Assembly (NCBI GenBank): GCA_012517875.1
Contig: JAAYUB010000035.1
Coordinates: 1 to 38,420, forward strand
DNA from: Acidobacteriota bacterium
Lineage (GTDB): Bacteria; Acidobacteriota; JAAYUB01
Reading direction: 5' to 3'
DNA length: 38,420 nt
Below the pieces are notes generated by a model, which did not search any database, was not told the DNA's origin, and saw only the letters and a list, made by a program, of their open reading frames with translations. The position numbers were made by a program, and so were the translations under genes. Positions 23,984-33,583 of the stretch are shown here, piece after piece (the first letter of the stretch is position 1; each line of letters opens with the position of its first letter).

Positions 23984-25641
23984 GATTCGTCTTCGTTACC
24001 GTGCTGTCGCTCGGGATCGTGATGCTCGGCCTCGCTCAGGATCCGGACATCTTCGGGCTGGTCCGGGACGGACAGTTGGACCAGGTCGCGGCGCTGCTGG
24101 ACGCGCACCCGCTGCTGGTCAACGCCACCGACCGCGCCGGCCGCACGCCGCTGTTCGCCGCCGTCTCGGCCGGCAACCGGGAGATGGCGCGCCTGCTCCT
24201 GGAGCGGGGCGCGCCGGTTCGGGCGGGCGACCACAACCTGCGCGCGCCGATCCATGCCGCCAACTGGCGCGGCGACCCGGCGATGGTCGACCTGCTGCTG
24301 GACCACGGCGCCGTGGTGGACACGCGGGCCATCGGCGCCGCCACGCCCCTGATCCATGCCTCCCTGAGCGACAATTTCGCGATGTGCCGCCACCTCATCG
24401 ATCGCGGAGCCGACATAAACACACAATGCAATTCCCTGACCACGCCCCTGTATTTCGCCGTGCTCAACAACAACCGGGAGTATTGCGACTATCTCCTCCA
24501 GGCCGGGGCCGAGGTCGACGTGCCGGATTTTCTCGACCGGACGCCCCTGGCGATCGCCGTCCGGGACGGCAACTCCGCGCTCGTGCAATCCCTGATCGAG
24601 AACGGCTCGAATCCCTTCCGCAAGGACCGGCATCTCGGCCGGTCGTTGCTCCATCTTGCCGCCGTCGAAGGACATGCGGACGTCATCGAAATCCTGGTGC
24701 GGGCCGGTTTGAAGCCCGAAGCGAAAGACGACAGCGGCGCGACGGCCCTCGATTACGCCCGCCGCTACGGGCACGCCTCGGCTGCCCGGCTGCTTAGGGG
24801 ACAGGAAGCGGACAGCAGCAGCCCTTCCAGCCGCGACGCCGACAGCGCCATCTCGCTGGCGGAACTTAAAGCGCGGGAAGCGGAGGTCATCAAGCTGCAG
24901 AACGGGAGCTGGGCGGTGAGCACCCGCAGCGCCCTTCTGGTCTTCGGCTACTCGGAAACCGGCGCCGCCCCTCCGGAACAATCCCTGGCCAATGGCCACC
25001 TGACGGCCGAATTCCTTGCCGCTATCGCCGGTCGGGGCCGCTGCGTCATCTACGTCGACAGGGACATCCATCCACCCGGACGTCCATTCTCCCTGGAAGG
25101 AACCAATCCGTTCTTTTCCTTCCAAAAAGACAACCCCGGGATCGCCTTCATCCTCAATCCGGCCCATGACCGCTTCTATGCCCGGTTTGAGCTGAAGCAG
25201 GCGTATTTCCCCCGGGCGGACGAATCATTGACCCTCAACGGGCTCACGGTCACGGTCCTCCCCTCTTACGGCGCTCATTCCGCCGCGGTGCTGGAAATCG
25301 ACGGCTTGACGATCGTCTGGCTGACCGGCATCTGCGACAACTATCTTGTCCAGCGCCGCGACGCCGGCGTCATCGACCGATTGAAGGCCCGGGGCGTCCG
25401 GCCCGACATCCTGCTCCTCGGAACCCCTTCCGGCATCGGCCCGGAGTTCGCCCACGGCATTCGGGAAGCTTACCGGGAGACAGTCCGGTTCCAACCGAAA
25501 GCCGTTTTCGCCTTCGGCCACGAACCGCTGGAGCGGAAAGTCCGCCTCCAGCTTTCCCGGAAGCAGGCGGATCTCTCCGCCCTGCGCACGGCCGGCAACC
25601 CCGGCGACCGGTTCATCGTCCGCAATGAGGAGGCGCGCTGA
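23980..25641 (+). CDS. Exported ankyrin-repeat protein with MBL-like C-terminal domain
   Basis: This 553-residue protein starts at an ATGA overlap (ATG 23980). It has a signal peptide (VFVTVLSLGIVMLGLAQ). Residues about 22-275 hold seven ankyrin repeats, for example GRTPLFAAVSAGNREMARLL, ATPLIHASLSDNFAMCRHLI, LTTPLYFAVLNNNREYCDYL and GRSLLHLAAVEGHADVIEIL. After a Ser-rich linker (about 275-292), residues 300-553 look like a degenerate MBL fold of the UlaG type: LTVTVLPSYGAHSAAVLEID, LTIVWLTGICDNYL, RPDILLLGTPSG, AVFAFGHEPLE. A full set of metal ligands is not evident. It is coupled to the metallopeptidase gene by a one-base overlap. The MBL assignment is moderate; the ankyrin assignment is firm. 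Confidence 0.85.
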   Translation: MRFVFVTVLSLGIVMLGLAQDPDIFGLVRDGQLDQVAALLDAHPLLVNATDRAGRTPLFAAVSAGNREMARLLLERGAPVRAGDHNLRAPIHAANWRGDPAMVDLLLDHGAVVDTRAIGAATPLIHASLSDNFAMCRHLIDRGADINTQCNSLTTPLYFAVLNNNREYCDYLLQAGAEVDVPDFLDRTPLAIAVRDGNSALVQSLIENGSNPFRKDRHLGRSLLHLAAVEGHADVIEILVRAGLKPEAKDDSGATALDYARRYGHASAARLLRGQEADSSSPSSRDADSAISLAELKAREAEVIKLQNGSWAVSTRSALLVFGYSETGAAPPEQSLANGHLTAEFLAAIAGRGRCVIYVDRDIHPPGRPFSLEGTNPFFSFQKDNPGIAFILNPAHDRFYARFELKQAYFPRADESLTLNGLTVTVLPSYGAHSAAVLEIDGLTIVWLTGICDNYLVQRRDAGVIDRLKARGVRPDILLLGTPSGIGPEFAHGIREAYRETVRFQPKAVFAFGHEPLERKVRLQLSRKQADLSALRTAGNPGDRFIVRNEEAR

Positions 25642-26999
25642 TGACGGCAAGATGGCCGCTCGCTTGTGTTGTCGTTCTCCTCTCGGCGGGCATGGTGGCC
25701 GGGAGCGCGCCGGATCGGGACGTTCCCGTCGCCGACGTCTTCCAGGTGATGGCGCTGGCGGACGACGGCCGGATGGACGCCCTCTGGCCGGGCTTCCGGA
25801 CGCGGGACATCCCCGTGCTCGTCTTTGACGGGCGGGACACCTACCTGTTCCACGCCCCGAGCGCCCCCGAGGGGTTCGCTCCGGCGGCGCCGGACTCGGG
25901 CGTGTTCATCCACCCGGGCCGGCATCCGCTGGCGCGGGGGAATTCCGTGGCCCGGCTGGGCGAGGGCTGGGTGGCGACGAGCGTCCTCGCCGCCTCCTCG
26001 AAACGGACGGGCGAGACGTACGCGTTGAAGGACATGGCCGGCATCATCGTGCACGAGCAGTTCCACGTGTTCCAGCGGACGCGCCACCCGCGTTGGCGGC
26101 CCAACGACGGGGTGCTGCTCCGCTACCCGGCCGAGACGGCCGAGGCGCTGGCGCTGCGGCGCCTGGAGAAGGAGGCCTTCCGGCGGGCGGTAACCGCGGC
26201 GGAGCCGGCGGCCATGGCCGGGTGGACGCGGCAGGCGCTGCATCTCCGGCAGGAGCGGCTCGGCCCGCTCCCCGAGCCGTTCGTCACGTACGAACAGGAG
26301 CTGCAGCGCACCGAAGGGCTGTCGGACTACGTCGAGCGGATGGCCCGCCGGGTCGATCCGCTCGACGCGTCGAACATCACCGACGGCATCGCGCCGGCGG
26401 GCGTCCGCGATCTCGGCTACTGGGAGGGGCGCTGGATTGCCATGATTTTGGACGCGCTGCGACCGGACTGGAAGGCGCGCCTGGAAGCGGACGACCGCCT
26501 GTACCTGGAGGATCTGCTCGTCGCCGCTCTCAGCGAGAGGCCGGAGGCGTTCCGGGCCTTCAGCCGCGACGAGCAGGAAGCGTTCCGCGCCGCGGCCCGG
26601 GCGGACCTGGCCGCGTGGCAGGCGCGCAAGACGGATGAACTCGCCCGCCACGACGCGGCGCCCGGGTACCGCATCGAGATCCGGGCCGCCGCCCGGCCGC
26701 TCGCCATCCGTCTGTTCGAGCCGCTGGCTATGGAGATCCTGGCCGACGGCGGCGTGTACCACCGGCTGGTCTTCGTCGCCGGTACCGACGGGAGCAGCCT
26801 GCGGATCATGAATCATCCCAGCCTGACCTGGTTCGATGACTCGCTCCGGGTGGTGCGGGTGTGCGTCCACGGGCTGTCGCAGCCGCCGGAGATCCGCGAG
26901 GGCGAGAGACGGTTCGTCGTGCGGCAGGGGGACGTGTCCATCGAGTTGAGCTACGCCCGGCTCACCGTCGAGGGCGACCGGTTCATCGTCGAGATGTGA
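25641..26999 (+). CDS. Exported HExxH metallopeptidase-like protein
   Basis: This 452-residue protein has a signal peptide (PLACVVVLLSAGMVAGSA). The core zinc motif is HEQFH (138-142) inside MAGIIVHEQFHVFQ. TEGLSDYVE near 224-232 supplies a likely third ligand, E225, giving a gluzincin arrangement. The final hundred residues are beta-rich. It is probably a secreted or periplasmic zinc peptidase of an unnamed family. The start is at the TGATG overlap with the ankyrin gene. Followed by a 63-bp gap with an AGGAG site for the next gene. The substrate is unknown. Confidence 0.8.
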   Translation: MTARWPLACVVVLLSAGMVAGSAPDRDVPVADVFQVMALADDGRMDALWPGFRTRDIPVLVFDGRDTYLFHAPSAPEGFAPAAPDSGVFIHPGRHPLARGNSVARLGEGWVATSVLAASSKRTGETYALKDMAGIIVHEQFHVFQRTRHPRWRPNDGVLLRYPAETAEALALRRLEKEAFRRAVTAAEPAAMAGWTRQALHLRQERLGPLPEPFVTYEQELQRTEGLSDYVERMARRVDPLDASNITDGIAPAGVRDLGYWEGRWIAMILDALRPDWKARLEADDRLYLEDLLVAALSERPEAFRAFSRDEQEAFRAAARADLAAWQARKTDELARHDAAPGYRIEIRAAARPLAIRLFEPLAMEILADGGVYHRLVFVAGTDGSSLRIMNHPSLTWFDDSLRVVRVCVHGLSQPPEIREGERRFVVRQGDVSIELSYARLTVEGDRFIVEM

Positions 27000-27062
27000 G
27001 GGCGGCCCGCCGGCGCCGGCCGGCCGCTGTTTGTTTGGAAGAACTGAGACAGGAGAAAACAG

Positions 27063-29717
27063 ATGAGAGCATGGCGGACGATTTCGATAGTGACGGCACT
27101 CTTTTTCCTGACCATGACGGCGGCGCGTCCCCAGGAAATCTTCGACGCGGTCCGCGCGGGTGACGCAGCCGCGGTCCGGGCGCTCCTTGAGCAGTCCCCC
27201 GAAGCCCTCACCGCACGCGACGGCGGCGGCAACACGCCCCTGCACATCGCCGCCGCGACGGGGGACGTGGAACTGATCCTGGTCCTGATCGAGAAGGGCG
27301 CCCCGCTGGAACTTCAGAACGCCCGGATCAAGACGCCGCTGCACCTCGCCGCGATGAACGACCGGACCGAGGCCGTGGTCGCGCTCCTCCGGAAGGGCGC
27401 CGCGATCGAAGCGCGGGACGACTACCAGCGCACGGCCCTGATTCTCTGCGCGCGGGAGCGCGGGCAGGCGGCCACCGGCCGGGTGATCATCGAGGCCGGG
27501 GCCGACGTGAACGCCGTCGACAAGTTCGGCTCGAGCGCCCTCGGACTGGCGGCCTGGCGGGGCAAGCAGGAGTTCGTGGACCTGCTCCTTGGCCATGGCG
27601 CCCGGCTGCCGGAAGCCCCGGCGGAGCGGCGGCAGTTGATCGCGGAAGCCGCCTCTCACGGACTAACCAGACTGTTTCAACGCCTGGCCGGCTGGATTCC
27701 GGAACTGAAGGATGCGGCCGATGGCGTTGTCCTCCTGAACTCCGCGGCCTCGGGCGGTTCCGCCGAAATCGTCTCCGCCCTGCTGGCCAAGGGATGCGAT
27801 CCCGCCCGGGCCGACCGCTTTGGCTGGACGCCGCTCCACTACGCCGCCCGGGACGGCCGGACCGAGGCCGCCCGGATGCTGATTCAGCGAGGCGCCCCCC
27901 TCGACGCCCGGACCCTCATGGGCCAGACGGCCTACAACGTCGCCCGCGAGCGGGAGATGGCCGCCACGGCGGCCCTGCTCGCGGAGCGGGGCGCCGACAC
28001 CGCGGCGATCCGGTTCCCGGTCCTCGAAGGCGATTTCCTGGGCCAACCGCCGCCGAAAGACCAGGCTGAATTGTTCGGCTTGGGCATGATCTCGTCGATC
28101 TGGGGCCTCCACAGCACGGCGGTGTTCTCGCCGGACGGAAACGAAGTCTACTGGGCGCCCATGATGGCGTTCCCGGGGGAGATCTATTCCCGGGGTGGCC
28201 TCCAGATGATGAAGCGGGTGGACGGCCGGTGGACGGCTCCCGCCTGGGCGTCCTTCTCGGGGCCCCGCGGCGAGGACGACGTGCCGTTCTTCTCGGCGGA
28301 CGGACGCCGGCTCTATTTCATTTCCCAGCGCCCGCTGCCGGGCGAGAGCCAGCCTGGGAGCGAGAAGATCTGGTTCACCGACCGGACCGCCGCCGGCTGG
28401 TCCGACCCCCAGCCGCTCGATCCGGCCGTCAACGCGCATCCCATGCACTGGCAGTTCTCCCTGGACTCGGCCGGGAACCTGTACTTCGCGGGACAGGGCA
28501 CCGACAGCCACGGCCTGGACGACATCTATTTGGCCCGGTTTTCCGGCGGCGCGTATGAGCCGCCGGTCAACCTGGGAGCCCCCGTCAACTCGGCGGCCGG
28601 CGAGAATTCGCCCTTCATCGCCCCGGACGGGAGCTATCTCCTGTTTTCCCGGCAGTACGACATCTGGGCGAGCTTCCGCGACGCCGCCGGGACATGGTCC
28701 GAACCCGTCCGGCTGGGCCCCGAGATCAACAGCCCGTCCATCGAACTCTGTCCCATGGTCACGGCCGACGGCAAGTACATCTTCTTCCTGAGCCAGCGCG
28801 ACGGCGCGAGCCACTCTTACTGGGTCCGCGCCGACATCATCGAAAAGGCCCGGCCGCGCCCGCCGGCGGCGGAGGCGGCCGGCGGCGATTACGCCGTGAC
28901 GTTCTATTCCGGGCGGGACGGCAACAAGGAGGTCTACATTCTCCATCCCGGACAGAAGGAGCCCGTGAATCTGACCCGCCACCCGGCCCAGGACCTTTGC
29001 CCCGCCCCGTCCCCGGACGGCCGGCGGATCGCGTTCCTCAGCGACCGGGACGGCAACATGGAGATCTACAGCATGGCCGTCGACGGCAGCGACGTCCGCC
29101 GGCTCACCACCTCCCCCGATAAACTGGGGAATCCCGAGTTCACCCCCGATGGCGACAGCATCCTGTTCGTCCGGGATTTCGGGGAGCGCACCGAGATCTG
29201 GATCATGGCCGCCGACGGCGCCAATCCGCGCCGCCTGACAAACAACGCCGCCCGGGATGAGCGGCCGTTCATGTCGCCCGACGGATCGAAGATCGTCTTC
29301 ATGTCCAACCGCGACGGCAACTACGAGATCTACACCATGGCGCCTGACGGCAGCGGCCAGACGCGCCTGACGAACACGCCGGAGTGGGAGATCTTCCCGG
29401 CCTGGTCCCCCGACGGCCGGCAGATCGCCTACTCCCAAAAGTTCCGGGCCGGCGGCCGCATGGAGGGCATGATCCGGGTGATGAACACCGACGGCTCGAA
29501 CGACCGGGCGATCACGGCCGTCGCGACCCGGGACGAGAACGCCGTGTGGTCGCCCGACGGCCGCTTCATTCTGGTCCAGAGCGTCCGCGACGGCAATTTC
29601 GAAGTGTACCGGATCGATGCCGACGGCGGGCACCCGGTCCGCCTCACGGACAATCCGGCCTGGGACGGCTGGGCCGCGTTCGTGCCTGTTCAGAAAGCGA
29701 GACAAGAATCGCATTGA
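27063..29717 (+). CDS. Exported ankyrin-repeat and PD40/TolB-type propeller protein
   Basis: This 884-residue protein has a signal peptide (ISIVTALFFLTMTAARPQ). Residues about 22-310 carry ankyrin repeats (GNTPLHIAAATGDVELILVL, IKTPLHLAAMNDRTEAVVAL, GWTPLHYAARDGRTEAARML). Residues about 340-590 contain PD40 units (VFSPDGNEVYWAP, FSADGRRLYFISQR, FIAPDGSYLLFSRQ). Residues about 610-880 form a second, TolB-like propeller (PSPDGRRIAFLSDRDGNMEI, FMSPDGSKIVFMSNRDGNYE, WSPDGRQIAYSQ). Such propellers bind protein or peptide ligands in the periplasm and may have no catalysis. AGGAG lies seven bases before the ATG. It is the first of a group of PD40 paralogues on this strand. Confidence 0.9.
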   Translation: MRAWRTISIVTALFFLTMTAARPQEIFDAVRAGDAAAVRALLEQSPEALTARDGGGNTPLHIAAATGDVELILVLIEKGAPLELQNARIKTPLHLAAMNDRTEAVVALLRKGAAIEARDDYQRTALILCARERGQAATGRVIIEAGADVNAVDKFGSSALGLAAWRGKQEFVDLLLGHGARLPEAPAERRQLIAEAASHGLTRLFQRLAGWIPELKDAADGVVLLNSAASGGSAEIVSALLAKGCDPARADRFGWTPLHYAARDGRTEAARMLIQRGAPLDARTLMGQTAYNVAREREMAATAALLAERGADTAAIRFPVLEGDFLGQPPPKDQAELFGLGMISSIWGLHSTAVFSPDGNEVYWAPMMAFPGEIYSRGGLQMMKRVDGRWTAPAWASFSGPRGEDDVPFFSADGRRLYFISQRPLPGESQPGSEKIWFTDRTAAGWSDPQPLDPAVNAHPMHWQFSLDSAGNLYFAGQGTDSHGLDDIYLARFSGGAYEPPVNLGAPVNSAAGENSPFIAPDGSYLLFSRQYDIWASFRDAAGTWSEPVRLGPEINSPSIELCPMVTADGKYIFFLSQRDGASHSYWVRADIIEKARPRPPAAEAAGGDYAVTFYSGRDGNKEVYILHPGQKEPVNLTRHPAQDLCPAPSPDGRRIAFLSDRDGNMEIYSMAVDGSDVRRLTTSPDKLGNPEFTPDGDSILFVRDFGERTEIWIMAADGANPRRLTNNAARDERPFMSPDGSKIVFMSNRDGNYEIYTMAPDGSGQTRLTNTPEWEIFPAWSPDGRQIAYSQKFRAGGRMEGMIRVMNTDGSNDRAITAVATRDENAVWSPDGRFILVQSVRDGNFEVYRIDADGGHPVRLTDNPAWDGWAAFVPVQKARQESH

Positions 29718-29732
29718 AAGCAGGGAGGACAC

Positions 29733-31088
29733 ATGAGACACCGCACCACCTGGATTGCAATTATTGTGACCGCCGTCCTCGCGGTGGGCTACCTGGCCGC
29801 CGCGGATGAACCCGCCGACCGCGCCGCGGTGCAACGCGCCATCGAGCAGTCCATCGGCTGGGCCATCGAGAAGGACTTCGATGCCATGTTCCGCCTGTGG
29901 GCCGACGACCTGTTCCACTTCTGGCTCTTCTCCGACAGCCAGGTGATCGGGCTCGACAATTTCAAGAAGCACGCGGAGCAGTGGCGCGACCCCGACTTCC
30001 GCGGCACCCGCTTCGAGTTCCGCGACCTGCGCATCGTGTTCTCGCGCTCCGGCGACGTGGCCTGGTACTCCTGCCGCCTCGACGACTGCGGCTCCTTCAA
30101 GGGGAAGGAGTTCTGCCTCAAGGACGTCTTCCAGACCGGGGTGCTGGAGAAGCGCGACGGCCGCTGGGTGCACGTCCTGATGCACGGCTCCTACCCGGTG
30201 GACAAAATTCCCGAAAACTTTGTCCGCCGGTTCTATCGCGACCTGTTCGAGAAGCCGGCGGCAACGGAAGCAAAGCCGCCCGGAGCGACACCGGAGGTGT
30301 TCGCGCCGGGCGTCGTCTCCCGGGACGGCATCCAGATGAAGCTGACCATGTCCGCCGACGGCGCCGAAATTCTCTACACTGAACGGGACCCGGCGACAAA
30401 CGCCGTGTCGTTCCTCAGCCGGCGCCGGGCAGGAGATTCGTGGGGTGAACCGGTTGCCCTCCCATACGCGCGGGAGTACATGGACATCGAGCCCAGCCTG
30501 TCCACCGACGGCCGAAAGATCCTCTTCGTCTCCAACCGGCCCGCCGGCGGCGGGGGCGAACCGGGAAAATTTCCGGATGTCTGGATGGCGGAAAAGACGG
30601 GAGATCGATGGGGCTTCCCCGTCCGGCTGGGTCCGCCGGTCAACACCGCCGACCCCGCCGACATCGAGGCTCATCCGGCCTTCGGGCCGGACGGCGGGAT
30701 CTATTTCATGCGGCAGAACGGCAACAGCCGCCGTCTCCTCCAGGCCGCGCGCCTCGGCGACGGGTTCGACGAACCGCGCTCCCTACCCCTGACGGACGAT
30801 CTGTTCGCCGGCGGGTTCAGCGGGCCGTGCCTGTCTCCCGACGGCCGGATCCTGCTGATGCACTCGCGCCGGGATGGCGGCTTCGGGAACTGGGACCTCT
30901 ACGTCGCGTTCAGGGACGAATCGGGCGGCTGGAGCAAGCTGATGAACCTCGGCCCTGTCGTCAACACCGACCAAGCCGAGTCCAGTCCCGCCTTCTCGCC
31001 GGACGGCCGGTCCATCTTCTTCACTCGGGATACGGACATCTACCGGGTTTCCGCGACAGTCATCGAAGCGCTGAGACCGAAGCAATAG
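29733..31088 (+). CDS. Exported NTF2-like plus PD40 propeller protein
   Basis: This 451-residue protein has a signal peptide (IAIIVTAVLAVGYLAAA). Residues about 28-170 form an NTF2/SnoaL-like domain (IEQSIGWAIEKDFDAMFRLW, LRIVFSRSGDVAWYSCRLDD, VLEKRDGRWVHVLMHGSYPV). It is clearly paralogous to the 33584-34069 protein, which is this domain alone. Residues about 185-450 are PD40 repeats (LSTDGRKILFVSNRP, FGPDGGIYFMRQN, LSPDGRILLMHSRRDGG, FSPDGRSIFFTRD), paralogous to the next gene (shared PEVFAPGVVS versus PEVFAPGIVS). GGAGG lies four bases before the ATG. The ligand is unknown. Confidence 0.88.
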   Translation: MRHRTTWIAIIVTAVLAVGYLAAADEPADRAAVQRAIEQSIGWAIEKDFDAMFRLWADDLFHFWLFSDSQVIGLDNFKKHAEQWRDPDFRGTRFEFRDLRIVFSRSGDVAWYSCRLDDCGSFKGKEFCLKDVFQTGVLEKRDGRWVHVLMHGSYPVDKIPENFVRRFYRDLFEKPAATEAKPPGATPEVFAPGVVSRDGIQMKLTMSADGAEILYTERDPATNAVSFLSRRRAGDSWGEPVALPYAREYMDIEPSLSTDGRKILFVSNRPAGGGGEPGKFPDVWMAEKTGDRWGFPVRLGPPVNTADPADIEAHPAFGPDGGIYFMRQNGNSRRLLQAARLGDGFDEPRSLPLTDDLFAGGFSGPCLSPDGRILLMHSRRDGGFGNWDLYVAFRDESGGWSKLMNLGPVVNTDQAESSPAFSPDGRSIFFTRDTDIYRVSATVIEALRPKQ

Positions 31089-31107
31089 CGAAAGAGATGA
31101 TTGCAAC

Positions 31108-32037
31108 ATGAAAAAATTCGCAATCATTCTGTGCTTGCAGGTGATGGCATTGAGCCTGTCGGTACAGCCAGGCGAGGACCCAGAACAGATCGGCTCCTAC
31201 CTGGGGCAGAAGCCGCCGGGAAGGACGCCGGAGGTTTTTGCGCCGGGGATTGTCTCCACCGGGGCGCACGAGTTCGCCGGCTCATTCACACCCGACGGCC
31301 GGGAGTACTACTTCACCCGCCGCGAGTCGCGGCAGAGTCCCACCCGCATCATGGTCACGCGATGCATCGACGGCACCTGGACGCCGCCCGAACCGGCCGC
31401 CTTCAACGCCACCGCGGCCGGGCCGAACGCCATGTCGTTCGAGCCCATGGTGACGCCCGACGGGAAACGGCTCTATTTCTCCTCGGACCGTCCCCTGACC
31501 GCCGGGAGCGGACCGGCGGGGCCACCTCAGTTGAATATCTGGTACGCGGAGCGCGCGGGCGACGGCTGGGCCGCGCCGCAGGACGCGGGCACGCCGTTCA
31601 ACCCCATGCAGGTCATGTACGTTTCCACGGCTCGGTCGGGGACGATCTACACCACGGACATTTCCAAGGGACCCGCCGGAGCCGCCATCGCCGTCATGAA
31701 ACCAACCGCGAGCGGCTACGGGGCCCCGCAGCGTCTGGGGCCGCCGGTCAACGGCGATACGCCGGGCATGTACCCATTCATCGCGCCCGACGAGTCGTAC
31801 CTGATCTTTTCGCGCATGCGGCCGGGAGAAGCCATCGATCAGGTCCTGTTCGTATCCTATCGAAACGCGGACGGGAGCTGGGGGGAACCCCGGGCGCTGG
31901 ACTTGGGGATGCGGGCGGGCACGCCGTGCGTGTCCCCCGACGGGAAGTACCTCTTCTTCAGCGGCGGCGAACGGGGGAAGAGTGACATTTACTGGGTCTC
32001 GGCCGAGATTCTCCGCGCGTCGGCTCAAACTCGCTGA
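31108..32037 (+). CDS. Exported PD40/TolB-like propeller protein
   Basis: This 309-residue protein has a signal peptide (IILCLQVMALSLSVQP). The body is one propeller of PD40 units: SFTPDGREYYFTRRE, MVTPDGKRLYFSSDRP, FIAPDESYLIFSRM, VSPDGKYLFFSGGERGKSDI. It is a stand-alone paralogue of the C-terminal part of the preceding gene, from which it is 19 bp away. The ribosome site (GAGATGA) is modest. Likely a periplasmic binding or scaffold protein. I cannot assign a ligand. Confidence 0.87.
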   Translation: MKKFAIILCLQVMALSLSVQPGEDPEQIGSYLGQKPPGRTPEVFAPGIVSTGAHEFAGSFTPDGREYYFTRRESRQSPTRIMVTRCIDGTWTPPEPAAFNATAAGPNAMSFEPMVTPDGKRLYFSSDRPLTAGSGPAGPPQLNIWYAERAGDGWAAPQDAGTPFNPMQVMYVSTARSGTIYTTDISKGPAGAAIAVMKPTASGYGAPQRLGPPVNGDTPGMYPFIAPDESYLIFSRMRPGEAIDQVLFVSYRNADGSWGEPRALDLGMRAGTPCVSPDGKYLFFSGGERGKSDIYWVSAEILRASAQTR

Positions 32038-32094
32038 GGACGAGCGCCGATTGGATACGTATCAATCGGATATGTCATTTATAGGAGGAAGACC

Positions 32095-33528
32095 ATGTTG
32101 CACCGACTCATTGTTGTGGCGGCCCTGCTGACGGCTCTGGCGGGCCTGGCGGGCGCGGGCGGGACCGTCGAAGGGTTGCCCCTGCACGTGAAGCAGCTCG
32201 CCCCCGGCGTCGTCCGCGTGTGGGTGGGCGACCAGATCTCGTCCACCGCCGTCTGCGCGATCGCCACCCAGAAGGGGATCGTGGTGATCGACAGCACCGA
32301 CATCCCGAAGTTCGACCAGGCGTTCCGCCAGGTCATCGCCAAGGAGCTCGGGCGCAGCGACTTCAAGTACCTCATCAACACCCACGGCCACGCCGATCAC
32401 ACCAACGGCAACGGCGTCTACGCCGACTGCCAGATCATCGCCCACGAGCGCGTCGTGGAGATGATGAAGGAGAACCAGGGCAACTTCGCCCGGCAAATCA
32501 TCTGGCGCACCGAGGACATCCAGCGGCAGAAGGATCAGATCGCCTCGGGCAAGCTGACCCCGGAGCAGAAGACGGCCGCCGAGGAGCGGATCATCATCAA
32601 CACGCTGTCCATCGAATTCCTGAAATTGAAGCCCGCACCCACCTTCCCCACCAAGACGTTCACCGACACGATGACTCTGGATTGCGGCGACGTCACCTTC
32701 GAGCTGTACCAGGCCGGCGGCACCCACACCAAGAGCGACATCTTCATTTTCGCCCGGCAGAAGGGGATCCTGTTCACCGGCGACATGATGTGCGACAAGT
32801 GGCTCACCGACACGCCCGGCTGTCTGGCCACCTTCGCCGTCCATTCGGGCGAAGTCGCGGATTACCCCGTGCTGGTTCGGAACTGGCAGGCGCTGCTCGA
32901 CCGCGGCGGCGAGATCCAGATGTACGTCCCCGGCCACTGGAACGGCGAACTCAGCGCCGCGGGCTTCCGATCCCGCTTCGACTACCTGCAGGCCCTGCTG
33001 GCCGACGTGCCCGCCATGATCCAGGCGGGCAAAACGTTCGACCAGATGGTCGCGGAGTACACGCTCCAAGCCAAGTTTCCCCAACTAGTGGGCAGCCCCG
33101 GCATCAGCCCCAACGGGCAGCGGATCTCCATCGAGCATCTCTACCTGATCCACACCGGCAAGATCTCGGTGGGCCAAGCCCTGTGGGAAATGATTCGAGA
33201 TGAGACCTTCGCCGCCGAATTCCCGCCGCTGCGCGCGAACGTTCTGAAAAACCAGAACAAATACTTCTTCTCCGAAGCCCAGCTCAACGCCATGGGATAC
33301 GTCCTGCTCAACGAGCAGAAGAAATCCGCGGACGCCCTGCAGGTCTTCGAGTTCATGCGCGAGCTGTACCCCGAGTCGTGGAACGCCTACGACAGCCTGG
33401 CCGAGGGCGTTTACGCCACGGGCAACAAGCAGAAAGCGCTGAAACTGTATCAGAAATCCGTAGAGCTGAACCCTAGGAACGAGAACGGTGTGAAGTGGAT
33501 CGCGAAGATCGAATCGGAATTGAAATAA
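32095..33528 (+). CDS. Exported metallo-beta-lactamase-fold hydrolase with C-terminal TPR
   Basis: This 477-residue protein has a signal peptide (LIVVAALLTALAGLAGAGG). The MBL fold is complete: LINTHGHADHTNGNG gives HxHxDH at 97-102, and AGGTHTKSDIFIFA gives H211. ILFTGDMMCDKW gives D230, and VPGHWNGE gives H281. The enzyme should bind two zinc ions and hydrolyse an ester, thioester, lactam or similar bond. Residues about 380-477 hold TPR-like helices (LQVFEFMRELYPESWNAYDS, KALKLYQKSVELNPRNENGV), a common pairing in exported enzymes of this kind. GGAGG is seven bases before the ATG. A 58-bp spacer separates it from the PD40 gene. Confidence 0.92.
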   Translation: MLHRLIVVAALLTALAGLAGAGGTVEGLPLHVKQLAPGVVRVWVGDQISSTAVCAIATQKGIVVIDSTDIPKFDQAFRQVIAKELGRSDFKYLINTHGHADHTNGNGVYADCQIIAHERVVEMMKENQGNFARQIIWRTEDIQRQKDQIASGKLTPEQKTAAEERIIINTLSIEFLKLKPAPTFPTKTFTDTMTLDCGDVTFELYQAGGTHTKSDIFIFARQKGILFTGDMMCDKWLTDTPGCLATFAVHSGEVADYPVLVRNWQALLDRGGEIQMYVPGHWNGELSAAGFRSRFDYLQALLADVPAMIQAGKTFDQMVAEYTLQAKFPQLVGSPGISPNGQRISIEHLYLIHTGKISVGQALWEMIRDETFAAEFPPLRANVLKNQNKYFFSEAQLNAMGYVLLNEQKKSADALQVFEFMRELYPESWNAYDSLAEGVYATGNKQKALKLYQKSVELNPRNENGVKWIAKIESELK

Positions 33529-33534
33529 GGTCCC

Positions 33535-33572
33535 AGCGACCGTCCCCGACCGTCGCTCGGGCGGGGACGGTC
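33535..33572. other. Two mutually exclusive hairpins before the NTF2-like gene
   Basis: GACCGTCCCC (33538-33547) pairs perfectly with GGGGACGGTC (33563-33572). The same left region can instead pair AGCGAC (33535-33540) with GTCGCT (33552-33557). It lies between the MBL stop and the ribosome site of the NTF2-like gene. There is no T-run, so it may be a processing or stability element rather than a terminator. Confidence 0.5.
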
Positions 33573-33583
33573 TGGAGTCAACC

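Noticed and set aside
27663-30674. 1003-residue open frame antisense to the PD40 genes
   Set aside because: It is a mirror of the repeated PDG-type codons, without motifs or a ribosome site.
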